From: Phycomyces blakesleeanus NRRL 1555(-) | Taxonomy: Eukaryota; Mucoromycota; Mucoromycetes; Mucorales; Phycomycetaceae | NCBI RefSeq assembly: GCF_001638985.1 | Contig: NW_017265168.1 | Coordinates: 248,001-312,000 of the forward strand | Direction: 5' to 3' | Length of the DNA stretch: 64,000 nucleotides | Shown: one piece after another, positions 1-10,634 of the stretch | Layout: the number at the start of each line of letters is the position of its first letter | How positions within the stretch are numbered: the first letter of the stretch is position 1 | Translations under genes and position numbers: made by a program | The notes under the pieces: model-generated | Told to the model about the DNA's origin: nothing | Databases searched by the model: none | The model's input: only the letters and a program-made list of their open reading frames with translations

Positions 1-930
1 CCAATGTGAGGGGCGAGGGGGGCAAGAACCAATGGAGCTACTAAGAGAGTCATAAATGAGTGTATTGAAAGAGTTAGTAAGAGCATCAATGGGTAGACAT
101 ATAGTTGGCAGATTCTGAACAAGGTCTTGTAGTGTGATGAGAATGGAGGCGGATTTGGTGACAAAGGTGGTGACATATAATGATCTGACATCTTCTTCAT
201 AAAGACATGACAGATTCCAAGTTTGGTGCATAGGTGGAGGTGCTGGTGGTGAGTGTTGCAGGTCATAAGTAAAGGAAAGTGAGAGAAGTTGGTGATCAGA
301 GCCTAAAGATAGTTCGGTTGCAATGTGTAAAGAAGGGTTGGCAAAGTTGATGTTGGTGATAAAAAGGTCAATGATGCTGCTGATTTCAACTTCGTTATGA
401 AAGGAAATGTATGTGGGTGTGCATGGTGAGAGAACTCCATTGAGGACAGTTAAAGATTGTTTTTCAAGCCATTGCTCTAAAGCTACACCATGAAGGTTAG
501 ATGCATAGTCACCAGTTACTGAACCAAGGCGTGCATTAAAATCTCCACATATAATGGTATCATCAGTTAAAGGAATGGCTGAGAGGATATCAAGAGCTTC
601 ATGAGTGGGCATAGAGGATGGTAAGTAAAGGCATATAAGTCGAAAGGTACCAATCTTGACAGCAAGAGCATAGTTGTTGGGTATAGATATTTGTGTGACA
701 GTATAAGGACAGGAAGGAGAGACTAACAATGACACCCCCATTGATCTGCAGTAGTTGCCAGCAACAGGAGATCCATAGAGATGAAACTGAAACCATGAGG
801 TTGGAAGACGGGCTGGGGATAAGAGTCATGTTTCAGTTATAAAAAGCATATGAAGAGATTGACAGTGATTGAGCACGTCTTTGATTGCACGAGGTTGAAG
901 TCCATTGGCATTTCATAATCCTTTTGAAAG
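1..930 (-). pseudogene. LINE ORF2 N-terminus: EEP-type endonuclease domain, partial
   Basis: The minus strand encodes NANGLQPRAIKDVL, then LFITET, then LPTSWFQFHLYGSP, and around 530-551 the hallmark IICGDFNARLG. Further on it reads SSIIDLFITN. These are the ordered motifs of exonuclease-endonuclease-phosphatase (APE-like) domains of non-LTR retrotransposons, which nick target DNA to prime reverse transcription. Two expected tryptophan codons read TGA (before NANG and after FITET), so the copy is inactive. The catalytic aspartate and asparagine of GDFNA are present. The domain runs off the window at position 1. Confidence 0.8.
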
Positions 931-1815
931 GTCATTTATTCTATCATAGCAGTGAGAGCATCAAGAGCACATTTTTTGTTTGGAGCATCACCAAAGTTTT
1001 TGAGCTATAGGACGGGCAAGAATTTCCTCAATACCAATCCATCCTGATTAGACAAGGAAGTGTGCAACTAGAAGAACAAGGTGAGGACGCAGAAACTTAA
1101 GGGCCTGAATGCAGCAAGCATTTTGAAGAACCAAGGTCTGGGTTTCCAGACCAGAAAGAGACAGATTGACAAACTTGGGATCAGCAGCATTCTTGGGGTC
1201 AAGTGGATCAAAGTTGTTGACAAGAGAGACCTTGGCTTGAACTAATTATGACTTAAAGTCCTCAAGATACTGCACATGAACAAGAATTCCAATCACTCCA
1301 CAACCAGGGAAGTTAATGTCCAATAGACGGCCAGTGTCAACACCAAGAGTGCAGAGAGAACGGCGCACTTCACTGTGTGTAATGTGGCGTGAGCGAGAAA
1401 TATAAGCATATTCAAAACCATCAGGATCAGTTTTGTCAGAGAATAGTCTTTGAGAGGCAGCAACCTGGCGGGCAGAAGGAAGTCAAGGTGTCTTGGCTGG
1501 CAGAATCAAGCTTGTTTTGGTAGCCCAAGTGAAGGCAGCAGTTCCAAGATCTGCAGTTGACTGGGGTGCAGGAAAAGAAGCAGAGCTGGGAACAGGACCA
1601 GTCACATTGTTTTGCAACAATTGAGATCAGAGATTGGCATTCTCCTGCTGGACATTAGATAATTGAGCATGCAATTGGACATTTTTAGCAGCAAGTGATT
1701 CCAAATGTACTGTACGTTCGTTAAGTGCACTGAACTGCGACTGCATACTGGTTAAAAACGTCACAAGCTCGGCTGGCAGACTTTGCATGCAATTAGCAGA
1801 CAACAATTGTGACAT
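930..1815 (-). pseudogene. LINE ORF1-like protein, degenerate
   Basis: Translation from 1815 begins with a glutamine- and leucine-rich stretch of about 60 residues with coiled-coil character, then hits a TGA near 1625. The same frame continues with a conserved-looking block (DPDGFEYAYISRS, then a segment around GRLLDINFPGCG) that resembles the ORF1 or pre-endonuclease region of Mucorales LINEs as I recall them. At least four further stops (TGA and TAA) interrupt it, and near 1010 a second frame reads GDAPNKKCALDA before a stop. The product would be an RNA-binding retrotransposon protein. The family match comes from memory of the family pattern and was not checked by a search. Confidence 0.6.
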
Positions 1816-3057
1816 GTTTGGTGATGATCTTGAGATGGTGGCAATCGGCAGAGAAAAAGTGAAAACCGGTAATAAAATGGCAGGAATGATATGAAAAATA
1901 TTTTTGACAATGAATGCGGTGGTGGGAAGGATAGATGCGTCATATTTGACAATGGATGCAATGATTGAAACAATATTTTGGATGGATTAATGATAGAATT
2001 ATATAGATGCAAACTATAAAACCCCAAAATTTATAAAAGTAAGCTTACGTGAAAGTGACGTGTGATGTGTTTGTTTGTTGTGGATTGTAACAGTATCACT
2101 TGGCAAAAAAATGTAATGTGAATTACGAAATACAAGAAGAAGAATACAATAAGAATGGAAAAGAATAGGTAATTTGACAGGTAAGAATTGGTGACAGACA
2201 GGTAGAAAAAATAGGGAGAAGATTAAAATGGAAATTGTGACAATGACAAAGTCTGAAAAAAACAGAAAAGGGAAAACAGAGGAACAAAATATATCAAAAT
2301 CGACAGACAACACTCCAAAGAAAAAGGACACTATGTATAAATGAAGAATAATGATAATAACGGGCAAAAATAAATAAGATAAAGGATAGAATGATGATTT
2401 TATTGATTGAAAACGTTGTTTCTTTTATAAACAAAAATGTTTAGTTAAAATAATTTTTTGAGAAAAAGAAAAGAAATTCAAGTGAAAATTTTTACTATAT
2501 GTAACTGGTGTTGATAGTAGAAGTAGAATAGAAAATTATAGAGAAAGTAAAATAAAGGTATAGTAAAAATATAATAATTGAATAAAGATAAAGTAATAAT
2601 ATAATAACGATGTAATAAAGTAAAGTAAAAAAATATAATAATAGTATAATAAGAGAATCTAATAAAATGTAATAATAAATAGTGTAAAATAAATGTCAGC
2701 AATAAAGAAGTGTATAAAATTAGGGGAAAGAGGTATAATGTTTTTAATGGGTGACAGGTGTTTCTGAGGTGATGATGTAGATGGGTATTTTAATTTTAAG
2801 GAACGGGATTATATTGGGGGGTTTGGGTATAGGGGTATCGGGAGCAAGATTTCCCAAGAAACCTGGGAGGACCACTCTTGTCCCTCGAGACACGTCACTC
2901 GGTCGACTCACCGTCGACGTCAACGCCCACAAGTCCGGTACTGCCCGTCATGGCTCACCACCGGACCAAACCACCAAAGGAATGCACCGTCCGGTATCCC
3001 TCACCAGAAATTAGTTAAAGCCTGAGTTGTCTACAACACACGTGAAAAAACAGAAGT
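1816..3057. other. AT-rich spacer with a GC-rich island before tRNA-Lys
   Basis: From 1816 to about 2750 the sequence is AT-rich and strikingly purine-rich on the plus strand. The minus-strand open frames there are only poly-pyrimidine shadows rich in F, L, S and Y. From about 2810 to 3013 the base composition jumps to clearly GC-rich. An open frame of 77 codons crosses that island, but I recognise nothing in it. The island ends some 45 bp upstream of the tRNA. Confidence 0.5.
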
Positions 3058-3130
3058 GCCCGGCTAGCTCAATCGGTAGAGCGTGAGACTCTTAATCTCA
3101 AGGTTGGGGGTTCGACCCCCCCGTTGGGCT
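3058..3130 (+). tRNA. tRNA-Lys (CTT)
   Basis: A 73-nt cloverleaf is readable: acceptor arm GCCCGGC paired with GTTGGGC (two G-U pairs), D arm with AGCTCAATCGGTAGAGC, anticodon loop CTCTTAA giving anticodon CTT, and T arm GGGGGTTCGACCCCC. Both internal promoter boxes are canonical. No intron and no encoded CCA are present, as is normal for eukaryotes. A T-run suitable for Pol III termination follows within 25 bp. Confidence 0.95.
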
Positions 3131-3289
3131 TTAACTGTGTGTTTCAGTTTTTTGTTTTTGATCTGGTCTCAGCTGTAACAGTGTCGGACATTATTTTGAT
3201 GAATCTGTAAAATCTGAAGATAGTTAACTGCAGATAATGCACAGTATTAGTTTAGAAAACTATATGACAATTCAATTCATATCAATAAA

Positions 3290-3410
3290 AGATGTCTTTT
3301 ATCCTCTCTTTGATTTTACGTATACTCCTTGATTCCCAGTGGGTTTGACCTTTTGACTTTGTTATAGTAAAAGGAAGACCAACCCAGACCGGGAACGACA
3401 ACAGTATGTT
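3290..3410 (-). repeat. Dispersed repeat, tRNA-downstream family, copy 1
   Basis: Read in reverse this segment contains GGTCTGGGTTGGTCTTCC, then ACTATAACAAAG, then GTCAAACCCACTGGGAAT, followed by a purine-rich tail. The same order of blocks recurs on the plus strand at about 44035-44130, downstream of tRNA-Phe, and more distantly at 14690-14790 downstream of tRNA-Met. A further diverged copy may lie at 3630-3740 in reverse. It could be the end of an LTR or of a Pol III-derived element; no coding content is seen. Confidence 0.6.
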
Positions 3411-3629
3411 GTGCTTAATTTTGGTGATACAAGTTCTAGTGACTTGTTCTTACAAAAGAAGCAGGAATTAAAATGATTATTTATCAGTTTGTAATTTTAG
3501 AAATTTGTAATCAACTTATGATAATTTGTAATATTACTAGACACTACTTGAGTGTCGTCAAAGATGAATAATCATTTCAAAAAATATATAAGATAACCCA
3601 AAGCAAAATAATAAAAATCATCTTTTTAT

Positions 3630-3740
3630 CCTCTCTCTTATTTGCTTACTCCTGTGTTATTAAAGCTTGACCAATTCAGCTACGTTTACAGTGAATTGGA
3701 AAATAGTCTAGATCAGAAATGACAAGTACTTCCCCATATA
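3630..3740 (-). repeat. Probable diverged copy of the tRNA-downstream repeat
   Basis: The reverse complement reads TCTGATCTAGACTATTTTCC, later GAATTGGTCAAGCTT, then AATAACACAGGAGTAAGC and AGAGAGAGGATAAA. Blocks and spacing resemble the copy at 3290-3410 only loosely, so the assignment is tentative. Confidence 0.35.
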
Positions 3741-3852
3741 AAAAAGCAAGTCACACATCTCAAAGTATTTCATTTTATATGAATAATTTTTTATTATGCG
3801 TATTCTCCTTAATATTTTCTCTTAAAAGTCTCATCTCTTATATAAGCTAAAA

Positions 3853-4233
3853 ATGTCAATTTTTAATATTGCCAATGATTACAAAAATTGCATTGTTTCT
3901 GATTACATAGATTCTATTGACTTCTTAACCCTTTCATCTGAAGATGAGTCCACAAACTGGTTGAATAAAGTAGCAAGAAAGCATATCAATTGGATTTATC
4001 ATCAATCATATAACCATAACAAAAATAGTGTTTTTATTGGGTTGTCTCTCAAAGAGTCTTTAAAAGTAAAAACAATTGTATACTTATGTGATCATACTGG
4101 AAAATCTAAAAAAAAACATCTTCCTTGCAGCAAGTTCAGAAGTGTGTTAGAACTACAAAATCTATAAAAATTGGTTGCCCAGCTGACATATACAAGCATG
4201 CTATGACTGATGGTACAATTCATATCAAGTATA
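3853..4233 (+). pseudogene. MULE/FAR1-like transposase N-terminus, cut by element A
   Basis: The frame from the ATG at 3853 runs about 97 codons to HLPCSKFRS. There an apparent 2-bp GT expansion (near 4140) breaks it, and the next frame continues VRTTKSIKIGCPADIY and then MTDGTIHIKY. This pattern of a cysteine, a T-K-S-x-K-I-G-C-P block and a H-I-K-Y strand is what I know from the FAR1/FLYWCH-type zinc domain at the N-terminus of MULE transposases and their relatives. Coding stops abruptly at the CACTGG end of element A (4234). The remaining gene was not found nearby. It is a transposase relic, although a domesticated FAR1-like host gene cannot be ruled out. Confidence 0.6.
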
Positions 4234-4994
4234 CACTGGAAAAATAACAATAAATACACACGGGAAAATTAAGGCATACTATTGTGAATATTCCACATTT
4301 TACAGTAGGGTTTTGCCTATTTCCACTGGTACCAAAGCTGATCTGGTTACATGTGCACAGACCTGCTATCTACAAGTGTAAAGTTTGATAGCACTAGTGA
4401 AGTTAGAGTTAATAGTAATTTTATATCTTTGTATATAATAGAGTACCAAGAACACTTTATTTCAAATTTTGTTTTTTGCTGTAATACAATCTGTTTCCAT
4501 GTTAAAGGTTAATAATCAGGGACTATGTTGCATGTGTATTATTGAACTATCCCTGGGTGAATAGTTAGAACCATGGACATTTTATTGCTTATAAGCCAAT
4601 CATTAACACTCTTTATTATGAGGTCATAGATTATCTGCTCCCCCAATTACTTGATATTCAATTATTATTGGTTTGAATTATAGTTTATTTTTGTATTTAT
4701 TAGAAAAAATAGAATGATTCTAGGTTGATAGTATTGGAATAATATTATATGCCTCGGGCCGTCTTCACCAGTATCCTTCATATGACTCAAATCAAGCAGT
4801 GCTTTATATATAATGTTTGTAAACCCTCATATTCAGTAGTTATCTTTGGCACAGATACTATTTAACATAATAAAAGAGAAGTTAAATGCGTATTTAAATA
4901 TCTACATGTTGTGATTGATATATTGATTTGAGAATACATACAATATAATGACTGAAGAAGATAAAAATAAAATTTTGAGAGTTTGAGGCATGGT

Positions 4995-5728
4995 GTCAAG
5001 TATAATTTCTTTGACAATGAAAATAATATAGAGAAGTTAGTTTGAGTGAATTTGGTGACAGAATATTTAATGAAAATATCTGAAGAAAGTCAATTTATTT
5101 GTAGACCTAGATAGTATTTGTCAAGAGTTGATATAATCTTTAGTAAAAAACATATATTAATATACAGTATAAATAATACTATCATTCATATTAAGAGAAT
5201 AAAAAAAGAAGTCTTACCATGTCAATAACGTCGCCAAGAGATAGAGGTTCTTGATTCATTGCGTGTTTGGCAGATGAACATTCATCTGTAATAAAAATTA
5301 TATTCTGTCAGATAAATATTAATAGTAAATAAAAAATAAAATATTACCGTGTTGATGGTCTTGTTTAATTGTAAGAAATATTTTTTGGCGATATTGTCTA
5401 TAAAAAAGAAGGGGAAAAGTCAGAATAATTTTTATAGGATGATGACATGAAGTATAGTTACTAGCTTGGACTAATCCAGATGGCCATTGTAAAGAGAATA
5501 CATCAGAAGAAAAAAAACACGCTAGTATCTATGACAGCTGAAATAATAATTATTATTTAGCTATATTTGAAGAAAAGAATTATTTTAAAGAAAAAGAACA
5601 TATGTTACCAAAAAAGTTTGTAATTATAGTAAAACACTAAGAGAGTATATATGTATCTATAGACAACAGAATGTGTTAATCTTGTTATTGTCTACACAGA
5701 AGTGTTTTTAAGAAGAATGTATCTTACC
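4995..5728 (-). pseudogene. Micro-gene copy A (relative of the 93-residue spliced protein)
   Basis: Exon-like blocks align in order with the intact copy in element C. They are VNFTD at the exon ending at 5728 (before GTAAGA); DTS..SSDV.S.QWPSGLV near 5465-5535; an ISPK..L.IK block near 5350-5400; DECSSAKHAMNQEPL..DVIDM at about 5218-5287, flanked by TTACAG and GTAAG; an ISTLDKYY block near 5120; and VKEI near 5010. The copy is dead: an extra A shifts frame in the third exon, the second donor reads GCTAGT instead of GTTAGT, and the ISTLDKYY exon ends in a stop. Conservation of these small exons across diverged copies is the main evidence that the gene is real. Confidence 0.55.
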
Positions 5729-6309
5729 AGTAAAATTTACAGTTATAACAAAAATCAGAAAGAGAAAGAAAAGAAAAGAAAATAGTCGATAAAGAAAAAT
5801 ATGGAAAAATACAAAAAAATAAGTAAATAAAATACAAAAAACAAAATAGATAATTAAAAAAAAATGAAACTCAAAATAAAATATCCAAAAATCATAATAG
5901 ATATAATAATGTAGTATCTAAAAGCAATCTTTGTATCAATTTACACAGTGTGTGTACAAGAAGTTACTTTAGATATATTCTTTTAACCAAGATCAATCAA
6001 GACTAGACATCTTTTTTTTGGAAATATAAATATAAGTTTTTGCTACAATCTTACTCACGCTTGCTCACGCACTCTTACGATTATTCTTACTTATACTCAC
6101 ACTTTCTCTCTCTATCTCCCTATCTTTTTCTGTCTTTTATTTTGGTATGTTTGATAATAAATATAATTGTAGTATATAATAGAAATTTATTCAAAGAATA
6201 TAAAAACATTAACAGTTAATACATATTTGAACTTATATTTTTATATTAATAGAATATGTCTAACTAAAATGAAAGCTATTCCACTTGACACACTTCTGCT
6301 GAGAGAGAA

Positions 6310-7426
6310 ATGACAAACTCTCTTGCCATCTTGCGTCATGACATGACTACTGTCATGAAAGACGTTACTGATATCAAAGCAAAAACTTTGAACACTCCTG
6401 TATCTGCTGTTTTGCAGAGTCAGCCGATGGCTTTAGTGCATGCTGTTGCTCCTGTGAGCATGGAAATGAATATAGCTGGTTCTCCTACCATGGCTTCTGA
6501 TGCAAAATCAGGCAACAAAACAAAAGCCTATGTATGTATCATACATATAGTAAATTATATCTTTAATAACTTACCAAGATTCAATAGAGACTTCTTCAGG
6601 AGCATTTGTGGGACCCTAAGTTCAAGTCAAAACATTTGGCTGAAATTTAAGTCAACAATGATAAGCCAAGGTGGAACATGGCTGTAAACTTCAACCAGTC
6701 GCCAAACACTGAGTTGACAGAAAACCTTGTTGCTTACTTGGAAAGAAATTTCGTAGGAGCAGGACTGAGAAAAAGTGATGTTCATGACTTTGTCTACACA
6801 AACTTCACTAGCAGAAAGCATGCAGCTAATAAGTCTCAGGCTAAAAAAAAGTCAGACAATGCTTGCAACAGAAGGAGTAGCCGTGAAAAGGAGGTAAGTT
6901 ATACTTTATTTATTTATTATTTGAATAATTCTTATCTAAGTCATTAATTTAAAGCAAAAAAAGAAAACTAATTTAATATTTTCAACAGCACTTGAAACGT
7001 TGCAAAACAGCGCATCAGTCTAACAAGACTGCTATTGATGACAAGATGAAAAGAGATTGCTCTGGTCTCATTATAGAAGAGGCTATGTCTGTTAGTGAGT
7101 CAGACAATGGCACTTCGCCTCATGTTTCTTATAGTGGGCTTCGTCTTCATCGTCCATATTAGAGAAGTGATGAGGTAATTAGTTTTTTGAAAGTTGAAAT
7201 ATTGAATTTAGTTAATATATTATATTGTATTATACTGAATAAAATATTAATGTCTTTAATATAATACAACCACTTCATCACACTTGTTGACAAGAAAGTG
7301 GTAGCTGATTTAGACTTAAATAACTATCAATTGCTGTCACATGCTTTTGGTGAAACCATTGAAGGACCAGTCCCTGATGCAATTGCGTCACAGTTTCCTC
7401 AGTGGGCTCTTAGAAACGGGCCCTAA
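6310..7426 (+). pseudogene. Companion gene copy A (RPSWRSDE family), decayed
   Basis: Four exons can be laid on the intact copy in element C: 6310-6531, 6579-6893, 6989-7174 (186 nt, exactly as in copies C and H) and 7265-7426 (162 nt, as in H). Exon 2 keeps KPRWNMAVNFNQSPN and VYTNF but has TAG and TAA where glutamine codons are expected. Exon 3 keeps CSGLI and the terminal motif as HRPY-stop-RSDE, with tryptophan replaced by TAG. The acceptor before exon 4 has lost its AG. Exon 4 ends QWALRNGP. No transposase partner lies downstream. Function is unknown; it is presumed to be an accessory protein of the element. Confidence 0.7.
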
Positions 7427-9507
7427 ATAAAGCTTATATTTTTTGTTCTTTTTTTCTTCATTCATAACGTCTTATACTTTAAATAACCAAAAAAATCCAT
7501 AAAGAGGCATTAATTGTTCTTTGTTTTTTCACTGCAAAAGACAACCAATTTAAGTAGCTTAATTTTTGTTTAAATCCTCCAAAAATTGGTGGTTTATGTT
7601 CAATTATAGTTCGGTATTTGTTACAAAAATTGGTTCATTTAGTTAACCAAATGATGAGATTATAGATACTAAAATCAATAGATAAATTGAGAGTTATAAT
7701 TCCCCCTTTTCTTGAAATGTTATAATTGTCTGTAATTCTGATTATATATTCACCCATAACTTCAAACCGTACCTAAACTCTACTTGTTATGGAATTGGCT
7801 TTGAACTCTCTACCTCTTAAAAAATTTTATTTGCTTTAATTACATGATATTATTGGATAGACCTCACTAAAATCGACCTAGAATCAGTCTGAAATCTGAC
7901 AGGAACCAGCATTCAAATGAATGATTGTAAAAAAAAACTTAAATAGATCTTGTTGACATCATCAAGAGATGATGCATTTGAAATAGAATCTCATAGAAAA
8001 AATGGTTTTTATTGATTTTTGAATGGTTGGAAAATATATTTAGCTATTTAATATGGACCACTAATACTTCTTTAAAAGTGTGTATCCGAATAGTACGACT
8101 TGAATACATGTTATACTTTCATTTATTGGACGGCTTGAATACATTGGATGACCTAACTTATACTATACTTCCCTACCTTATCGGTTTCATGTATTCGGCA
8201 CGTTTTTTGGTTTTACACTTCTTTAACTGAAAATGAAATCCTTGGTATTTTCTTGGAGAATACGTTTGTTTGGAACTACATTAGCTTAGAGCAAAAAAGA
8301 TACAGAAGTATTAATACAGATTTCTTTATGAAATAAAATGAAATAACATACTTACTAGATCATTTATAGGGGTTCATAACAAATCTCACGATAGAATAAA
8401 AATCCATTTGATTGATATTTTCTTTTAAATAAAAAGCAAGAAATAAAATAAACAACTTTATTAATATGTACGCTTTGATTATAAAGACACTTGAATTACT
8501 TACATATTATAGACACGCGTTTGCAAAAGGGGGCAAACCAGTATGACTTGAAAAAAAGGCATGACATATTTATCTGAGAAGAAGAATTGATAAGTTACAT
8601 TATTTAAGTTGAGTTATATATATATTACCTTTTCATAGACTGAAAATACCAGAAAGTATATAGTGTCAAGAGCAAAACATCTTTTATTACAAAATGGGTA
8701 GAAGCCCTATCATTTTAAAAATAAAAGATATTTAGTCAGCAAGGTGTTTCATTTTGGTTAAGAGATTGCTTATTACCTGTACTGTTTTGAATGCTTGTTA
8801 AGTGTATTGTTTATCTAATATATATTAAGATGATTCTAAAAGCCAAAAGTATTAATAAAAGTTGAGATCTTAAGGGTAAGCTTATCAAGACATATAAAAA
8901 GAGACAAAATGAGAAGAGCAAGTTAAAGAAAGAGAAAATAAAAAAGAGGGGCGCGGTTATTCTATTAAATATGAATTCGGGGTTTTTTTTTAAAAATAAA
9001 TAAATCAAAAAATAATTTTTGTCTGTAACTTAGAATTGAAAGAAAACGCAGTTGCACTATGCCAGCAGCTAATACATATGAAAAACAGAGTATAGTATAA
9101 AATCATATTATTCAAATACTAATACATAATATAAGAATAAAACATGGATTGAAAATTAAATTAAAGAAGCACATAAAATACTCACAACAAGAGTGGAAAC
9201 ATTCAAAGCTGTTCTTGTTATGTAATAGATCATGGTGTTCTCTGAGAAAGAATAAAACTTAAAGCCCAAATTAAACATAATATAAATAGACCCTTTGGAT
9301 TTAAAAAAAAACAAGCTATTCTTATTATTCACAATGTCAAGAAATCTCAATAACAATTCAGTTAACAATGCTTTTGGTGAAGAACCTTCTGTGGGAAGGT
9401 AGATTAAAACCAGGCAGTCTTCAATTTTCTTATATTAATTTTATTTTTGTCTTTTATAAAAATCAAAAAAAAGCCCACCAAGAAATACCAATGATATAAG
9501 GACGATA
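7427..9507. other. AT-rich region without a supportable gene
   Basis: About 2 kb of AT-rich sequence. A minus-strand stretch at 9170-9370 has splice-like borders (TTCTCAG before GAACACCATG, and GTGAGT after) in the position where other elements carry the micro-gene, but the translation does not match it. No CACTGGAAAAA-type end for copy B could be found here. Confidence 0.4.
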
Positions 9508-10567
9508 ATGTTGCAACACTCACAGGGAACAGTGAGCAATCAAAGACCACTAGCACCAAAGAGAGCTCGGTTGAATCTTGAAGGTGATTCGTTGGGTAGA
9601 ACTCGTAACATCCATGATGTGTACGAGAAACTTGATACCATGAATGGTGTCTTAAACACTGTTTTGAAGAACACATCTTCTGAGAAAGCTGAAGCCACTG
9701 CTAGTAATGCAGTTGAGCAAGACATGTCACCTGGACGTCAATCAACATTGGATGTAAGTAATCATAATATGTTTTTATGTAGATAGAATTTAATATACAT
9801 TTATATTATAGCAATTGTTGCGCGATTATTTGAGTGAAGAGAAATTGTATGACCAATACAATACCAATGAAAATAAAAACAGTGAGGGAAACAGACTCGT
9901 TCTGAAGTCTGTTACCAATTACCTTCGTCGTCAAGAAGAGGGGAAAAAGGTGGACTTGCCAACTCTTCGAACTAAGATTGTGCGGCACATTGGCAACAGA
10001 AAGTTGCAAGAAAAAAAAACAGGAGAAAAGAAGCAGGAAGAGAATCGACGAGCCTGTCTTCGTCAGCGACATGTAAAGGTAAAAAACACACGCACACAAT
10101 ATACTAGATGTGATATTAAATTAGAAATATTATATATTTATATATAGTCGTGTGAAAGAAGACAATCTGTCTTGAAAGCCAATCGGGCACACTTTGTGAA
10201 CAGCTTTGGAGAGAATGTTGACAGTATTCTCCATGCTGATTACATGTCAGACCTTGAGAGTGATGATGAAAGAGAAGAAGAGGAACAGGATTCGTCCTCA
10301 GAAAAGAGTTTTTTTTGGAGATTCCGCCCAAGCTGGAGAAGCGAAGAGGTATAGTACAAAAAACTATTTTTTTGGATGGTGTGTAATAATACTTACATTG
10401 ACATATAGGGAGATAGGTTTGTTGATGAACTTGATGCGGATTATAAGGCAGCTCATGATAAGAAAAATAATACCTGTCCATTCGAGCATAAATTTAAAGG
10501 AATAAGAGATAAGCAGCTTAGTAAGACCAAGGCAAACAAGCTGCCATCATGGTCAAAGAAACAATAA
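9508..10567 (+). CDS. Companion gene copy B, intact four-exon ORF (290 aa)
   Basis: Exons 9508-9753, 9812-10078, 10148-10348 and 10409-10567 join in phase 0 through GT-AG introns of 58-69 nt to give 290 residues. Exon 1 contains a short amphipathic helix (NIHDVYEKLDTMNGVLNTVL). Exon 2 is strongly basic and lysine/arginine-rich after position 150. Exon 3 has an acidic run (DLESDDEREEEEQDSSSE) followed by the family motif RPSWRSEE exactly at the splice donor. Exon 4 is GDRFVDELDAD and onward. The gene converges on the transposase with only 67 bp between the two stop codons. Sequence outside the motif is well diverged from the other copies. The basic and acidic patches would suit a DNA- or protein-binding accessory factor, which is inference; no known domain is recognised. 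Confidence 0.75.
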
Positions 10568-10634
10568 GACAATAAATCAAACATTTTCTAATAAATTGAT
10601 AAAAGAGTGCAAAGTGGTATTTTATTAATATTAT

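Larger units (their letters stand above)
1..1815 (-). mobile_element. 5' part of a LINE (non-LTR retrotransposon), truncated by the window edge
   Basis: Read on the minus strand, this stretch holds an ORF1-like coding region followed by the start of an endonuclease-bearing ORF2. The rest of ORF2, including any reverse transcriptase, would lie beyond position 1. Many in-frame stops show that it is a dead copy. The order coiled coil, ORF1 body, then EEP endonuclease is the usual L1/Tx1-like arrangement. No target duplication or 5' boundary could be fixed; 1815 is only the first usable ATG. Confidence 0.8.
4234..7426. mobile_element. Element A: decayed CACTA-like element, right end not found
   Basis: The left end reads CACTGGAAAAATAACAATAA preceded by ATA, and it interrupts the MULE-like frame. 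Inside come a decayed micro-gene (minus) and a decayed companion gene (plus), in the same order as in elements C and H. No transposase and no matching TTTTTCCAGTG end follows within the next 2 kb, so the right half has been deleted or has drifted. The segment between 4250 and 4990 is AT-rich with no coding content that I can defend. Confidence 0.7.

Noticed and set aside
2014..2702. Minus-strand open frames of 74-117 codons rich in F, L, S and Y, looking like membrane proteins
   Set aside because: They arise from a plus-strand purine-rich tract. Composition is simple, there are no conserved motifs and no splice context.
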